Shown here: positions 18,430 to 27,543 of the stretch, piece after piece
Numbering within the stretch: the stretch's first letter is position 1
Layout: each line of letters begins with the position of its first letter
Source of the DNA: Rhodoferax fermentans
GTDB lineage: Bacteria; Pseudomonadota; Gammaproteobacteria; Burkholderiales; Burkholderiaceae_C
Reading direction: 5' to 3'
Assembly: GCF_002017865.1 (NCBI RefSeq)
Contig: NZ_MTJN01000002.1
Coordinates: 3,906,001-3,970,000, forward strand
DNA: 64,000 bases
Translations under genes and position numbers: made by a program
The notes under the pieces: generated by a model
Told to the model about the DNA's origin: nothing
Databases searched by the model: none
What the model saw: only the letters and a program-made list of their open reading frames with translations

Positions 18430-19425
18430 ATGCCCATCCCAGAATGCCCGCCCTTGCCTGTTCCCGACATAGATCCTGCGGCGGCGTTGCTGTTTGTCAT
18501 CAACGCCGCTTCAGGCCGCCATGACGCGGATGTCACCCGCCAAGTCATTGAGACAGCGCTGCTGGCCGCCGGAAGAACCGGTGAGCTGTTGTTTGCCCCG
18601 CCCGATGACCTAGTTCGTGTCGCCCAGCGGGCCGCCCGGATGGCCACCGAGCGGCGCACGGCGGTGATTGCCGTGGGCGGTGATGGCACGATCAACACGG
18701 TGGCGCAGGCCGCACACGCCCAGGGCTGTGCTTTGGGGGTGATGCCGCAAGGTACTTTCAATTACTTCGCGAGGACACACGCTATCCCCACCGATCCTGC
18801 GGCGGCAGCGCAGGCTTTGCTGCGCGGCGCTCCCGTGGCGATACAGGTGGGCTTGATCAATGACCGGGTTTTCCTGGTCAACGCCAGCGTTGGCCTGTAC
18901 CCCCAACTTCTGGAGGACCGAGAGGCTTACAAGGCCCGCTTTGGCCGCAGTCGGCTGGTGGCCTTCGGCGCCGGTCTGGTGACCTTGTTGGGTCGGCACC
19001 GCCAACTTCGGCTGCGCATTGAACTCGGCGCCAACGCGCGTGAGATCACCACCCCCACCCTGTTTGTTGGCAACAACCGGCTGCAGCTGGAACAAGTTGG
19101 TTTGTCGCAGGCAAGTGCACTGGACGAGGGCTGTATTGCGGCGGTGATGCTGCGCCCCATTGGTGCACTGGCCATGCTGGGGCTGATATGGCGTGGGGCC
19201 ATGGGCACGCTCGGTGAGGCTGACACGGTGGAGAGTTTCAAATTCCAACGCATGCGCGTCAAACCCAGGCGGGCATGGGGGCGCCGCACGGTGAAAGTGG
19301 CGTTCGACGGCGAGGTGAGCCGCATGTCCATGCCGCTGCAGTTCCAGGTGTCGCCCCAACCGCTGTACCTGCTCAAGTCGAGAGCCGAACCGGCGGTCTC
19401 TGATGCCGAACAGGGTCACACATGA
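18430..19425 (+). CDS. Diacylglycerol kinase family lipid kinase
   Basis: A 331-residue protein with a DAGK catalytic domain. It has FVINAASGRHD near residue 22, the nucleotide-binding VGGDGTINTVAQA at about residues 82-94 and MPQGTFNYFAR at about 107-117. The family phosphorylates diacylglycerol or related lipids (YegS/DgkB type). The ATG 18430 is used since residues upstream in frame show no similarity. The next gene overlaps it by 4 bases (ATGA). With the following phosphoesterase and PAP2 genes it makes a lipid phosphorylation/dephosphorylation operon. Confidence 0.85.
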   Translation: MPIPECPPLPVPDIDPAAALLFVINAASGRHDADVTRQVIETALLAAGRTGELLFAPPDDLVRVAQRAARMATERRTAVIAVGGDGTINTVAQAAHAQGCALGVMPQGTFNYFARTHAIPTDPAAAAQALLRGAPVAIQVGLINDRVFLVNASVGLYPQLLEDREAYKARFGRSRLVAFGAGLVTLLGRHRQLRLRIELGANAREITTPTLFVGNNRLQLEQVGLSQASALDEGCIAAVMLRPIGALAMLGLIWRGAMGTLGEADTVESFKFQRMRVKPRRAWGRRTVKVAFDGEVSRMSMPLQFQVSPQPLYLLKSRAEPAVSDAEQGHT

Positions 19426-20240
19426 GTGTTCTGCTGCAGATCTCCGACGCCCATTTCGGCACCGAGCAGGCCTCTGTCGTTGAAGCGCTGGTGGCTTTGT
19501 CGCAGCAACAACGGCCCGATGTGCTGGTGCTCTCGGGCGACATCACCCAGCGTGCCCGTGCTAGCGAGTTCCACGCGGCACGCGCCTTGGTCAATCGGCT
19601 TGGCAAACCGGTGTTGGCCATTCCGGGCAACCACGATATCCCGCTGTTCAACCTGGGCTCGCGTCTGCTGCACCCCTACGCCCGTCACTGTGAGGCTTTC
19701 GGCGACGAGCTTGAGCCGGTGCACACCTCGCCGGAGTTGCTGGTGCTGTGTATCAACACAACACGCTGGTATCGGCACAAAAACGGGGAGGTCTCGCCCG
19801 CGCAGATAGAACGGGTGAGCAAGCGGTTGGCCAGTGCCGAACCAGGGCAGTTGCGTGTGGTGGTGGTGCATCACCCGGTGGCTGTGCTGCGCGCCGTTGA
19901 TGTGCAAAACCTGCTGCGGGGCCACGCCGCCGCACTGCAACTCTGGGCCGCCGCTGGCGCTGACCTGGTTTTGGGGGGACACATCCATCTGCCGTACGTG
20001 ATCGCCCTGCCCGACCTGGCGCGGCCCATGTGGGCGGTGCAGGCGGGCACCGCGGTGTCGTCACGGGTGCGCGACGGCGTGCCAAATTCTGTCAACCTGC
20101 TGCGCTGGGGCAGCGACGCACCTGCGGGGCGCTGCCTGATCGAACGCTGGGACTACACCGCTGCCAGCCAAGCCTTCGTTCGCACCGCCGTCACCGACGT
20201 TCAACCGGCACGCACCGGTACACCAGCCGATGTGGACTGA
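19422..20240 (+). CDS. Metallophosphoesterase, CpdA/class III cyclic nucleotide phosphodiesterase-like
   Basis: A 272-residue calcineurin-type phosphoesterase. All metal-binding motifs are present in order: D-A-H in QISDAHFG (residue 8-11), LSGDITQ (about 39), PGNHD (about 66), VVVHHPV (about 148) and GGHIH (about 187). These predict a dinuclear metal centre that hydrolyses phosphodiesters or phosphomonoesters. The substrate could be cAMP, but the gene neighbourhood suggests a lipid-linked phosphate. It overlaps the kinase gene upstream by 4 bases and the PAP2 gene downstream by 11 bases, so translation of all three is coupled. Confidence 0.85.
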   Translation: MSVLLQISDAHFGTEQASVVEALVALSQQQRPDVLVLSGDITQRARASEFHAARALVNRLGKPVLAIPGNHDIPLFNLGSRLLHPYARHCEAFGDELEPVHTSPELLVLCINTTRWYRHKNGEVSPAQIERVSKRLASAEPGQLRVVVVHHPVAVLRAVDVQNLLRGHAAALQLWAAAGADLVLGGHIHLPYVIALPDLARPMWAVQAGTAVSSRVRDGVPNSVNLLRWGSDAPAGRCLIERWDYTAASQAFVRTAVTDVQPARTGTPADVD

Positions 20241-21024
20241 CACCGAGTGGCTCGCACAAGCCGCGTTCTGGGCGGGCCAACACGCGCTGCCGCTCAGCCT
20301 GGTGCTGCTGACGCTGTTGCTGGCAAGCACCTGGGCGGGCTGGAGGCTGCTGTGGCCAGGCGCCCGGCTGGGCGGGCCAAGGGCACAAAAGACCCTGCTC
20401 ACGGCACTTGGCATCACCACCCTCTTGCTGGGAGCGGGTGTTTTCACAATGCTGGCCAGAGCACTGCTGATGGGCCCAGAACTGGGCCGGGTCGACCAGC
20501 TGTTCACCGACACATTGCTCGCCCATGTGCCGCCGTCGGCACTGCCGGTGTTTGCCCTGCTGACCCACTTGGCCGACACGGCCGTGCTCACCGGCCTGGG
20601 GGTCGGTGTGGCCGTGGCGCTGGTCAGCTGGCGGCAACCCGGGCTGGCCCTCGCTTGGGTGGCTGCGGTGGGCGGCAACAGTTTGCTCAACGTCAGCCTC
20701 AAACAGGTGTTTGCCCGCACCCGGCCGCTGGATGCCGACGGGCTGGCGCTGGCACCAGGATTCAGCTTCCCCAGCGGACACAGCTCCGGCGCGGTGGTCG
20801 CCTATGGCATGTTGGCTTATCTGGCGCTCCGGTTACTGCCAGCCAGGTGGCATCTGCCAGCGCTGTTGACCGCCGTAGGCATCGCTTTTTCGGTCTGTGT
20901 CAGCCGCCTGTTTTTGCGCGTGCATTTTGCAAGTGACGTTATCGCGGGTTGGATGTCGGGCACCGTATGGCTTGCGCTGTGCATCATGGGTGTGGAGCTG
21001 CTGCGTCGCGCCGCCAAGGGCTGA
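20230..21024 (+). CDS. PAP2 superfamily membrane phosphatase
   Basis: A 264-residue membrane protein with about six helices. The three PAP2 motifs are complete: KQVFARTRP (about residues 159-167), FPSGHSSG (about 180-187) and SRLFLRVHFASDV (about 220-232). These form the histidine phosphatase site facing the periplasm. Likely substrates are phosphatidic acid, lysophosphatidic acid or undecaprenyl pyrophosphate. Paired with a diacylglycerol kinase-like gene, it could close a phosphatidate/diacylglycerol cycle. The start overlaps the phosphoesterase gene by 11 bases. The gene ends the operon. Confidence 0.88.
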   Translation: MWTDTEWLAQAAFWAGQHALPLSLVLLTLLLASTWAGWRLLWPGARLGGPRAQKTLLTALGITTLLLGAGVFTMLARALLMGPELGRVDQLFTDTLLAHVPPSALPVFALLTHLADTAVLTGLGVGVAVALVSWRQPGLALAWVAAVGGNSLLNVSLKQVFARTRPLDADGLALAPGFSFPSGHSSGAVVAYGMLAYLALRLLPARWHLPALLTAVGIAFSVCVSRLFLRVHFASDVIAGWMSGTVWLALCIMGVELLRRAAKG

Positions 21025-21422
21025 GGCTACGCTGAGCCCCATCATCATGGCCAGCTGGATGCAGCTGCGGTGTTTACGACTTGGGCAATTGGGAACTCTG
21101 GCAAACGGTTTGGGGTGAAACGTGGACTTGTCTTGCAGCGGCTGCTGTGGTCAACGAGAAACCGTGATAGGCGGTTTGGGCCAAGAGCCGTCAATAGCGA
21201 ATGACCGCTCAAACGCAGCCTGATACGCCGCGCCAACCCGTCAAGCTTCTACGGGTCAAAGCTTGATCAACGGCAAATTCTGCAATCCATTTCAGCATGT
21301 GGCTCCGTATGTCGATGGGCTGCAGAGGGGTCCGCACGTCTCGCGCCTGCAGAAAATTTTCAAAGAATATACAATATTGTTAAATATTGACATTTTGTTA
21401 TTTTAAAAGGAGTGGCGTTTGT
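21025..21422. other. 398-base intergenic region with AT-rich block before cheW
   Basis: No gene is visible here. A stem of TCAAGCTT (21241-21248) and AAGCTTGA (21259-21266) lies mid-way. The last 60 bases (about 21351-21411) are strikingly AT-rich for this window and contain the palindrome ACAATATTGT (21371-21380) and a TTGACA (21387-21392). This probably holds the cheW-mcp promoter, but no single -35/-10 pair stands out. Confidence 0.5.
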
Positions 21423-21944
21423 ATGAATCAGACAGCGACAGCGCCTCGCAAAGCACTTGACCTAACCAGCGTGCAATCGAGTGCGCATGAACTGAACATC
21501 AGCGAGTTCCTTGCCTTCAAACTCGGAGATGAAGAGTACGGCATCGACATCCTGCGGGTGCAGGAAATTCGCTCCTTCGAGCGTCCCACCCGCATGGCCA
21601 ATGCGCCTGAACACATTTTGGGGGTGGTCAACCTGCGCGGTGTGATCGTGCCGGTGGTGGACATGCGTATCAAGTTCAAGCTCAACCCGGTCAATTACGA
21701 CCACTTCACTGTGGTGATTGTTCTCAACATCGGCAGCCGGGTGGTGGGCATGGTGGTCGATGGGGTCTCAGACGTCATCACCCTGAGCCCGGAGCAATTA
21801 CGCCCGGTGCCCGAGCTGTCATCGGCCATTGGCAGCGACCACCTGCTGGCCATAGGCTCGCTGGAAAACCGCATGCTGATCCTGATCGACATCGGAAAAC
21901 TCATGTCCAGTTCGGACATGGGCATAGATCCTTCAATGGCTTGA
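21423..21944 (+). CDS. cheW: Chemotaxis coupling protein CheW
   Basis: A 173-residue protein with a single CheW domain from about residue 30: EFLAFKLGDEEYGIDILRVQEIR, then ILGVVNLRGVIVPVVDMR, the signature of the SH3-like fold that bridges receptors and the CheA P5 domain. The ATG at 21423 has AGGAG 10 bases upstream. An MCP gene begins 27 bases after the stop, so the pair is likely one transcript that supplies a receptor and its own coupling protein. CheA and flagellar genes are not in this window. Confidence 0.93.
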   Translation: MNQTATAPRKALDLTSVQSSAHELNISEFLAFKLGDEEYGIDILRVQEIRSFERPTRMANAPEHILGVVNLRGVIVPVVDMRIKFKLNPVNYDHFTVVIVLNIGSRVVGMVVDGVSDVITLSPEQLRPVPELSSAIGSDHLLAIGSLENRMLILIDIGKLMSSSDMGIDPSMA

Positions 21945-21971
21945 AACAGCTGCAACTACCTGGAATTTCCT

Positions 21972-23537
21972 ATGAACAATTTGACGGTACGTACAAAGTT
22001 GGCTTGGTCGTTTGGTGGACTGGCCTTGATGGTTTTACTGGTATCTGGCTTTTCCGCGAAGATGCTCAACGATGCCCACGATCGTTTTGAAAACTACATC
22101 AATGGCATCAACGCACAGGCCCAGATGGCAGCTGGCGTGCGACAAGCGGTGGACAGTCGTGCCATAGCGGCGCGCAATCTGGTGTTGGTGACACAACCAC
22201 AAGACTTGGCCATTGAGAAAAACAACGTCTTGCAAGCGCATAAAGATGTGGGGCAGCGCATGGCCAAACTCAAAGAGATGGCCAAAGAGGCTGATGTATC
22301 AGACGAAGCGCGTCGCTTGATTGCCGAGATCGACAAGATTGAACAATCATACGCACCAGTGGCCATGGGTATTGTTGAGTTGACCCTCAGTAACAAGCAT
22401 GAAGAAGCCATTGCAAAAATGAATACGGAATGCCGCCCTCTTTTGGCGGCATTGGCTAAAGCTGAAACCAACTATGCGGATTTCACGGCAGCGCGTTCCG
22501 TCGAGTTGGTAGAAGAGTCGGAAGCCATCTACGTCACGCAGCGAGTTGTCTTGATCACTGTCTGCTTATTTGTGTTTGGAGTGGCCGTATTGGCGGGCGT
22601 ACTCATTACCCGAAGCCTGACCCGTGCGCTGGGGGCCGAGCCAGCCGATTTGAGCCATGCAGCCAGCCTTGTGGCTGATGGCGATCTGACTGCCACTTTG
22701 CAGGTTCGCAGTGGAGATACGACCAGTGTGATGGCAGCCATGGCCCGCATGCAAACAGGCTTAGTGAGTGTGGTCTCCAAGGTACGCGCCGGCTCCGACT
22801 CGGTGGCCACCGCCAGCTCCGAGATCGCCCAGGGCAACAACGACCTGAGCCAACGCACCGAAGAACAGGCCAGCGCTCTGGAGGAAACAGCCGCTTCCAT
22901 GGAAGAGCTCAGTTCCACCGTCAAACAAAACGCCGACAACGCCCGTCAGGCCAACCAGCTCGCCCAAAACGCCAGCTCGGTGGCCATCAAGGGCGGTGAA
23001 GTCGTCGCCCAGGTGGTGGACACCATGAAAGGCATCAATGAAGCTAGCCGCAAGATCAGCGACATCATCAGTGTGATCGACGGCATCGCCTTCCAGACCA
23101 ACATCCTCGCGTTGAATGCGGCGGTCGAAGCCGCCCGTGCGGGTGAACAGGGTCGTGGTTTTGCGGTGGTGGCCAGTGAAGTGCGCAGCTTGGCAGGCCG
23201 CAGTGCTGAAGCCGCCAAAGAAATCAAGACCCTGATCAGCACCAGTGTCGAGCGGGTCGAACAAGGTACAGCCCTGGTGGACCAGGCCGGTACCACCATG
23301 ACCGAAGTAGTGGCCTCCATTCGCCGGGTCAACGACATCATGGGTGAGATCAGTGCAGCCAGCACCGAGCAAAGCCAGGGTGTGGGCCAGATTGGGGAAG
23401 CCATCCAGCAGATGGACCAGGTCACCCAGCAAAACGCGGCTTTGGTGGAAGAAATGGCCGCAGCGGCCAGCAGCCTCAAGAGTCAGGCACAGGATCTGGT
23501 GCAAACAGTGGCGGTGTTCAAGCTCGCCGCCGGGTAA
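21972..23537 (+). CDS. Methyl-accepting chemotaxis protein (cheW-linked)
   Basis: A 521-residue chemoreceptor. TM1 covers about residues 10-28, the four-helix-bundle sensor about 29-190, TM2 about 192-213, followed by a short HAMP and a signalling hairpin with [20 protein letters not shown] and [16 protein letters not shown]. The ligand-binding domain contains [18 protein letters not shown], similar to the 4HB class of Tar/Tsr-like receptors. Codon use in the sensor region is noticeably less GC-rich than in the signalling half. No C-terminal CheR-tethering pentapeptide is present. The hairpin at 23575-23604 may end the cheW-mcp transcript. Confidence 0.93.
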   Translation: MNNLTVRTKLAWSFGGLALMVLLVSGFSAKMLNDAHDRFENYINGINAQAQMAAGVRQAVDSRAIAARNLVLVTQPQDLAIEKNNVLQAHKDVGQRMAKLKEMAKEADVSDEARRLIAEIDKIEQSYAPVAMGIVELTLSNKHEEAIAKMNTECRPLLAALAKAETNYADFTAARSVELVEESEAIYVTQRVVLITVCLFVFGVAVLAGVLITRSLTRALGAEPADLSHAASLVADGDLTATLQVRSGDTTSVMAAMARMQTGLVSVVSKVRAGSDSVATASSEIAQGNNDLSQRTEEQASALEETAASMEELSSTVKQNADNARQANQLAQNASSVAIKGGEVVAQVVDTMKGINEASRKISDIISVIDGIAFQTNILALNAAVEAARAGEQGRGFAVVASEVRSLAGRSAEAAKEIKTLISTSVERVEQGTALVDQAGTTMTEVVASIRRVNDIMGEISAASTEQSQGVGQIGEAIQQMDQVTQQNAALVEEMAAAASSLKSQAQDLVQTVAVFKLAAG

Positions 23538-23852
23538 GGAGCCGAGCCTTCAACTCTCGCTACACATTGACCTAAGCGGCCAGTCACAGCCCCCCCTGGC
23601 CGCTGGCCTTCAGCAAAATGGCTGAGGTCTAGTCCACGTCCAAGTCTGCCGCCTCGGCCAACAACATGTAACTGTGATTCAATCCCGGCCATCCATTGTT
23701 GGGGAACGGGTCTGTTCAAGAACACACTGTGCTTCCTACACAGCATTCAGGTACTCGGAGTTTCATGCGCGTAAGGACACCTAGGGCATGGGCTTGTGAC
23801 ATCACATACGACAAGTCCCCATGCGCAAACCGCCATCTTTTAAAGTGCACCC
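23538..23852. other. 315-base intergenic region between mcp and trhO
   Basis: It contains the terminator-like hairpin at 23575-23604 and presumably the trhO promoter. No further gene or repeat copy was seen. Confidence 0.5.
23575..23604 (+). terminator. Hairpin after the cheW-linked MCP
   Basis: AGCGGCCAG (23575-23583) pairs perfectly with CTGGCCGCT (23596-23604) around a C-rich 12-base loop, 37 bases after the MCP stop. There is no clear T-run. Confidence 0.5.
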
Positions 23853-24857
23853 ATGCCGACCACCACTTACCTGACCGCTGCTTTCTACAAATTCGTCACG
23901 CTCTCGGACTACGCATCCCGCAAGGCTCCCCTGTTGGCGTTTTGCGAGCAGCGCAAGGTAAAGGGCACCATTCTTTTGGCACGTGAGGGCATCAACAGCA
24001 CCATTGCTGGTGCGCCTGACGATGTGCACGCGGTGCTGGCCTATTTGCGCAGCGACCCGCTCTTGGCCGACCTGCAACACAAGGAATCGTTCGCTGAGAC
24101 AGCGCCGTTTCACCGCATGAAGGTGCGTTTGAAACAAGAAATCGTGACCATGGGCGTGCCTGGCACAGACCCCACCCACATCGTTGGCACTTACGTCAAG
24201 CCGCAGGACTGGAATGCGCTGATTGCCGACCCCGATGTGGTGGTGGTCGACACGCGCAATGACTACGAGGTGGCTATTGGCAGCTTTCGTGGCGCGATAG
24301 ACCCTCAGATCCGCACGTTTTCGGCCTTGCCCGCCTGGACCGAACAGGCGGAACAACTGCGCCCCACAGCCGATGGCAAAAAACCGAAAGTGGCCATGTT
24401 TTGCACCGGGGGTATCCGCTGCGAAAAGTCCACCGCATACCTGCGCTCCCAAGGTTATGACGAGGTCTACCACCTCGAAGGCGGCATCCTCAAATACCTG
24501 GAGACCGTGCCGCCAGAGGAAAGCCTATGGGAAGGTACTTGTTTTGTCTTTGATGAGCGCGTGTCGGTAGACCACGGCCTGACACCGGGCACCCACAAGC
24601 TGTGCCGGGGTTGCCGCATGCCACTGGCGGACGGCGCGCAGGAGTCGCCCTTGTTTGAGCTGGGTGTGAGCTGCCCGCGCTGCCATGCCAGCACAAGCGA
24701 TGTCCAAAAGAGCCGGGCCCGGGAGCGCCAGCGCCAATGGGTTCTGGCCAAAGCACGCGGCGACACGCACATTGGCGAAACCACGCCACCGGTGCTCAGC
24801 AAACCCCTCCCATCCGACGTCGCCAGCGACTGTTCCCAGACCAGAGCCGCTGACTGA
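23853..24857 (+). CDS. trhO: tRNA uridine(34) hydroxylase TrhO (rhodanese domain, UPF0176/YceA)
   Basis: A 334-residue protein of the YceA/TrhO family. The N-terminal ferredoxin-like domain includes GTILLAREGINSTIAG (about residues 37-52). A central rhodanese domain has VVDTRNDYEV and the active-site loop CTGGIRCEK, whose first cysteine is essential in characterised members. A Cys-rich C-terminal part contains LCRGCRMPL and CPRC. TrhO hydroxylates U34 in certain tRNAs on the way to 5-methoxy/carboxymethoxyuridine in an O2-dependent reaction. The next gene starts on the last base of this stop codon (TGATG), which couples it to a glutathione S-transferase. Confidence 0.92.
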   Translation: MPTTTYLTAAFYKFVTLSDYASRKAPLLAFCEQRKVKGTILLAREGINSTIAGAPDDVHAVLAYLRSDPLLADLQHKESFAETAPFHRMKVRLKQEIVTMGVPGTDPTHIVGTYVKPQDWNALIADPDVVVVDTRNDYEVAIGSFRGAIDPQIRTFSALPAWTEQAEQLRPTADGKKPKVAMFCTGGIRCEKSTAYLRSQGYDEVYHLEGGILKYLETVPPEESLWEGTCFVFDERVSVDHGLTPGTHKLCRGCRMPLADGAQESPLFELGVSCPRCHASTSDVQKSRARERQRQWVLAKARGDTHIGETTPPVLSKPLPSDVASDCSQTRAAD

Positions 24858-25546
24858 TGGCAGCATCGGGGCCAACTGCGGCACAGCCGCTGCAGCCGCC
24901 ACTGCCCGTTCTGTATTCGTTTCGGCGTTGCCCCTACGCCATGCGTGCCCGTTTGGCGCTGGTGGCCAGCGGCATGGTGTGCGAGCTGCGCGAGGTGGTG
25001 CTCGCACACAAGCCTGCCGCGCTGCTGCTGGCTTCGCCCAAAGGCACGGTGCCTGTTCTGGTGTTGCCAAACGGCACCGTGCTGGAGCAAAGCCTGGACA
25101 TCATGCTGCATGCCCTGCACCAAAGTGATCCGTGGCAGTGGCTACCCTCATCCGTACAGGATCTCAGCGCCACGCTCGCCCTCATTGCCCAGTGCGACGG
25201 CAGTTTCAAAGTGCATCTCGACCGCTACAAATACCCCAACCGCTACGCTCTGCCTGATGGCCTAGGTGATCGCGCCGAGGGCGCAGTGTTTTTGCAAAAG
25301 CTCAATGATCTGCTGGCGACCCAGCGTTTTCTGCACGGCGGACACTTCGGTCTGGCCGATGCTGCCATCGCGCCTTTTGTGCGCCAATTTGCGCACACCG
25401 ATGTCTCCTGGTTTGCCAGCCAGCCGTGGTCCGCGCTTGGCGCCTGGCTGACGGCGTTTGAAACGTCCAAGGCGTATTTGCAGGTGATGGACAAGGTGCC
25501 AACTTGGTGTGAAGGCCAATCGCCGTGGCGATTTCCAGCCCTGTAA
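24857..25546 (+). CDS. Glutathione S-transferase family protein
   Basis: A 229-residue protein with an N-terminal thioredoxin-like GST domain carrying RRCPYAMRARLAL at about residues 23-35, where Cys-Pro-Tyr takes the glutathione-contact position. It also has LPNGTVLEQSLDIM (the cis-Pro/SNAIL-like region) and an all-helical C-terminal domain with GHFGLADAAIAPFVRQF. A cysteine in that place suggests an Omega/Beta-like thiol transferase rather than a classic transferase. Its start overlaps the trhO stop by one base, so the two genes form an operon. Substrate unknown. Confidence 0.87.
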   Translation: MAASGPTAAQPLQPPLPVLYSFRRCPYAMRARLALVASGMVCELREVVLAHKPAALLLASPKGTVPVLVLPNGTVLEQSLDIMLHALHQSDPWQWLPSSVQDLSATLALIAQCDGSFKVHLDRYKYPNRYALPDGLGDRAEGAVFLQKLNDLLATQRFLHGGHFGLADAAIAPFVRQFAHTDVSWFASQPWSALGAWLTAFETSKAYLQVMDKVPTWCEGQSPWRFPAL

Positions 25547-25765
25547 ACGATATTTGTTCGATCACCAGGCGTGCAGGCCTGACGCGTCACACAGTGAAGA
25601 AGCACCTGCAGACCGTTGAGACTGAGCCCATTTGAAACAGATCGGACGTCCGCTTTAGGATGGGTCATTCAAATGTATGGAGGGCCGCTTTGGGTCGGCG
25701 TCAACAGGCAAAGGTCTGAGACCGGCTTTCGCTCTGAGGTGTTTACCCCCAACAGTAGCTACAAC

Positions 25766-25820
25766 TAAAATAGCTACCAGCCCTTTTCTCAAAAGGGCTA
25801 CAAGCCAAAAAGGCTTGTAA
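25766..25820 (+). repeat. Dispersed hairpin repeat, copy 3
   Basis: TAGCTACCAGCCCTTTT and AAAAGGGCTACAAGCCAAAA form a strong hairpin (10-bp core). A short AAGCC..GGCTT pair follows. It lies between the convergent GST gene and the OFA transporter gene, 13 bases from the latter's stop. Confidence 0.88.
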
Positions 25821-25833
25821 CCCCCGGCAAAGT

Positions 25834-27069
25834 TCAGCCCTTCTTGACCGAGTTGCGCAGACCCAAGGACACCAGGAAACCGGCCAGCAAAAACGCGGCG
25901 CCCACGTAGAAGGCGTAGGTGGAGGCGTTGTCCGGGTAGTTGTCGCGCAGCCAGGCCACCAGTTGCGGGCCCACAATACCGGCCGAACCCCAGGTGGTCA
26001 GAATGGCGCCGTAGGCGGTGGCCATTTTTTTGGCGCCAAAAGTGTCCGACACAAAGGCCGGGATGGTGCCAAAACCGCCGCCGTAACACAGCAGGATGTA
26101 ACACACCAGCACCCCAAACACCCAGGGGCTTTGCACAAAACCCAGCGTCAGGAACGCGGCAAACTGGCTCAGCAGCATGATGCGAAACGCGGTGACACGG
26201 CCCAGCTTGTCAGACAGGCTGCCCCAGGCAAAACGCCCGACACCGTTGAACAACGCGCTGAACGCAATCAAGGTGGCGCCATAACTGGCCAGCTGTTCGG
26301 GTGTCAAGCTGGCGTCCTGGCGTTGCCACAACTCCTGCACCATGGGCGACTGAAAACCGATGAACATGATGCCCGCCACGGTGTTGCAGAACATCAGCAA
26401 CCACATGGTGGCAAACCGGCGCGAGGTCAACAAAGCGCGGGTGCTGGCAAACTGCACCTCACCCTCGCCCGAGCCGTAACCACCGCCCTGGGTGCTGCCA
26501 CTCGGTGGGTCTTGCAAGGCCCAGGCAATCGGTGTGGCCAGCAGCAAAAAGGCCACACCCAGCACCGCAAACACCAGCGGAAAGCTGTGGTCCAACAGTT
26601 GCAGCAACATGGGTGCGATCAGTTTGGACATGATCATGGCACCCAGGCCAAAACCCATGATCACCATGCCGGTGGCCAATCCCTTTTTGTCCGGGAACCA
26701 TTTGGCCACGGTGGCCACCGGGGGCACATAGGCCAGCCCGATGCCAGTGCCGCCAATCACGCCATAACCCAGGTACAAAAACGGCAAGGACTTGAAGTAC
26801 AGCGCCAGCGCCCCCAACAGGTAACCGCTGCCAAACAACACAATGCCCAGCACCGCCAGTTTGCGCGGGCCATAAACGGGCAACTTGTTGCCACCCACTG
26901 CGGCGCCCAGGCTCAAGAACAGGATGGTGGTGCTGAACACCCAGGCCACCTGGGTGTTGCTCCAGCCATAGGCCTCGATCAGCGGGTTTTGGAAATAACT
27001 CCAGGCGTAGACCGTGCCAATACACATCTGCAAAGCCGTGCCGAGCACGGCCATCCACCAACGGTTCAT
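25834..27069 (-). CDS. OFA family (oxalate/formate antiporter-like) MFS transporter
   Basis: A 411-residue 12-helix MFS permease. The N-terminal GTVYAWSYFQNPLIEAYGWS and the GGTGIGLAYVPPVATVAKWF region are typical of the oxalate:formate antiporter family. It is the last gene of the pflB-pflA-CBS-transporter unit, with its ATG overlapping the CBS gene stop by 4 bases. The context makes formate, or a monocarboxylate such as lactate or pyruvate, the likely cargo, perhaps export of fermentation formate. FocA-type channels are structurally unrelated, so this would be an alternative exporter. Substrate is inferred. Confidence 0.85.
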   Translation of the reverse strand: MNRWWMAVLGTALQMCIGTVYAWSYFQNPLIEAYGWSNTQVAWVFSTTILFLSLGAAVGGNKLPVYGPRKLAVLGIVLFGSGYLLGALALYFKSLPFLYLGYGVIGGTGIGLAYVPPVATVAKWFPDKKGLATGMVIMGFGLGAMIMSKLIAPMLLQLLDHSFPLVFAVLGVAFLLLATPIAWALQDPPSGSTQGGGYGSGEGEVQFASTRALLTSRRFATMWLLMFCNTVAGIMFIGFQSPMVQELWQRQDASLTPEQLASYGATLIAFSALFNGVGRFAWGSLSDKLGRVTAFRIMLLSQFAAFLTLGFVQSPWVFGVLVCYILLCYGGGFGTIPAFVSDTFGAKKMATAYGAILTTWGSAGIVGPQLVAWLRDNYPDNASTYAFYVGAAFLLAGFLVSLGLRNSVKKG

Positions 27070-27533
27070 GCCATATCCTTGTTTTTTTGCGGTCCCAGGA
27101 TGTCGGCCAAGTTGCCTTCCTGGTGAAAAGAGTCTTCGATCAGGTTCAGGATGTGTTGCAACAGGTCACGTGAATAAATCACGCCCAACGGGTGGCGGTA
27201 ACCATTGATCACCGGCAGATGGCGAAAGCCACGTGTGCGGATGATCTGGATACATTCCTCCAACGGGGTGTCTTCGGTCACAGCCACCGGGTTGGGGGTC
27301 AGCACCATGCTCACTGTGGTGCTTTCGGGGTCGCGACGGCGTGCGACCACACGCTGCAAGATGTCGCGCTCCGACAAGATGCCGACCAGGCGGTCGTTGT
27401 CCACCACCAACAGCGCACCCAGATTGGCCTGCACCATGCGGTCAGCCGCTGTGAGCACGGTTTCATACGGTGTGACGGTGGTCAACCGCCGTTTCATCAA
27501 TGCCGCAGCGGGCCCCAGCTTCATCGTCGTCAT
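27066..27533 (-). CDS. CBS-domain pair protein
   Basis: A 155-residue protein consisting almost only of two tandem CBS motifs: MKRRLTTVTPYETVLTAADRM...GILSERDIL (about residues 13-60) and VLTPNPVAVTEDTPLEECIQIIRTRGFRHLPVI (about 77-110). A Bateman module of this kind binds AMP, ATP or another adenosyl ligand and senses energy state. It is inserted between pflA and the transporter and overlaps the transporter start by 4 bases. That suggests it modulates formate transport or pyruvate formate-lyase in response to nucleotide levels, although no partner domain is fused. Confidence 0.87.
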   Translation of the reverse strand: MTTMKLGPAAALMKRRLTTVTPYETVLTAADRMVQANLGALLVVDNDRLVGILSERDILQRVVARRRDPESTTVSMVLTPNPVAVTEDTPLEECIQIIRTRGFRHLPVINGYRHPLGVIYSRDLLQHILNLIEDSFHQEGNLADILGPQKNKDMA

Positions 27534-27543
27534 GGCTATCTTT

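Noticed and set aside
21045..21236. A 63-residue minus-strand frame in the gap before cheW
   Set aside because: No ribosome-binding site or recognisable similarity; composition is not gene-like.
21263..21270. TTGATCAA as a possible FNR site upstream of cheW
   Set aside because: The four-base spacer of the FNR consensus is absent; it is part of a stem around 21241-21266.
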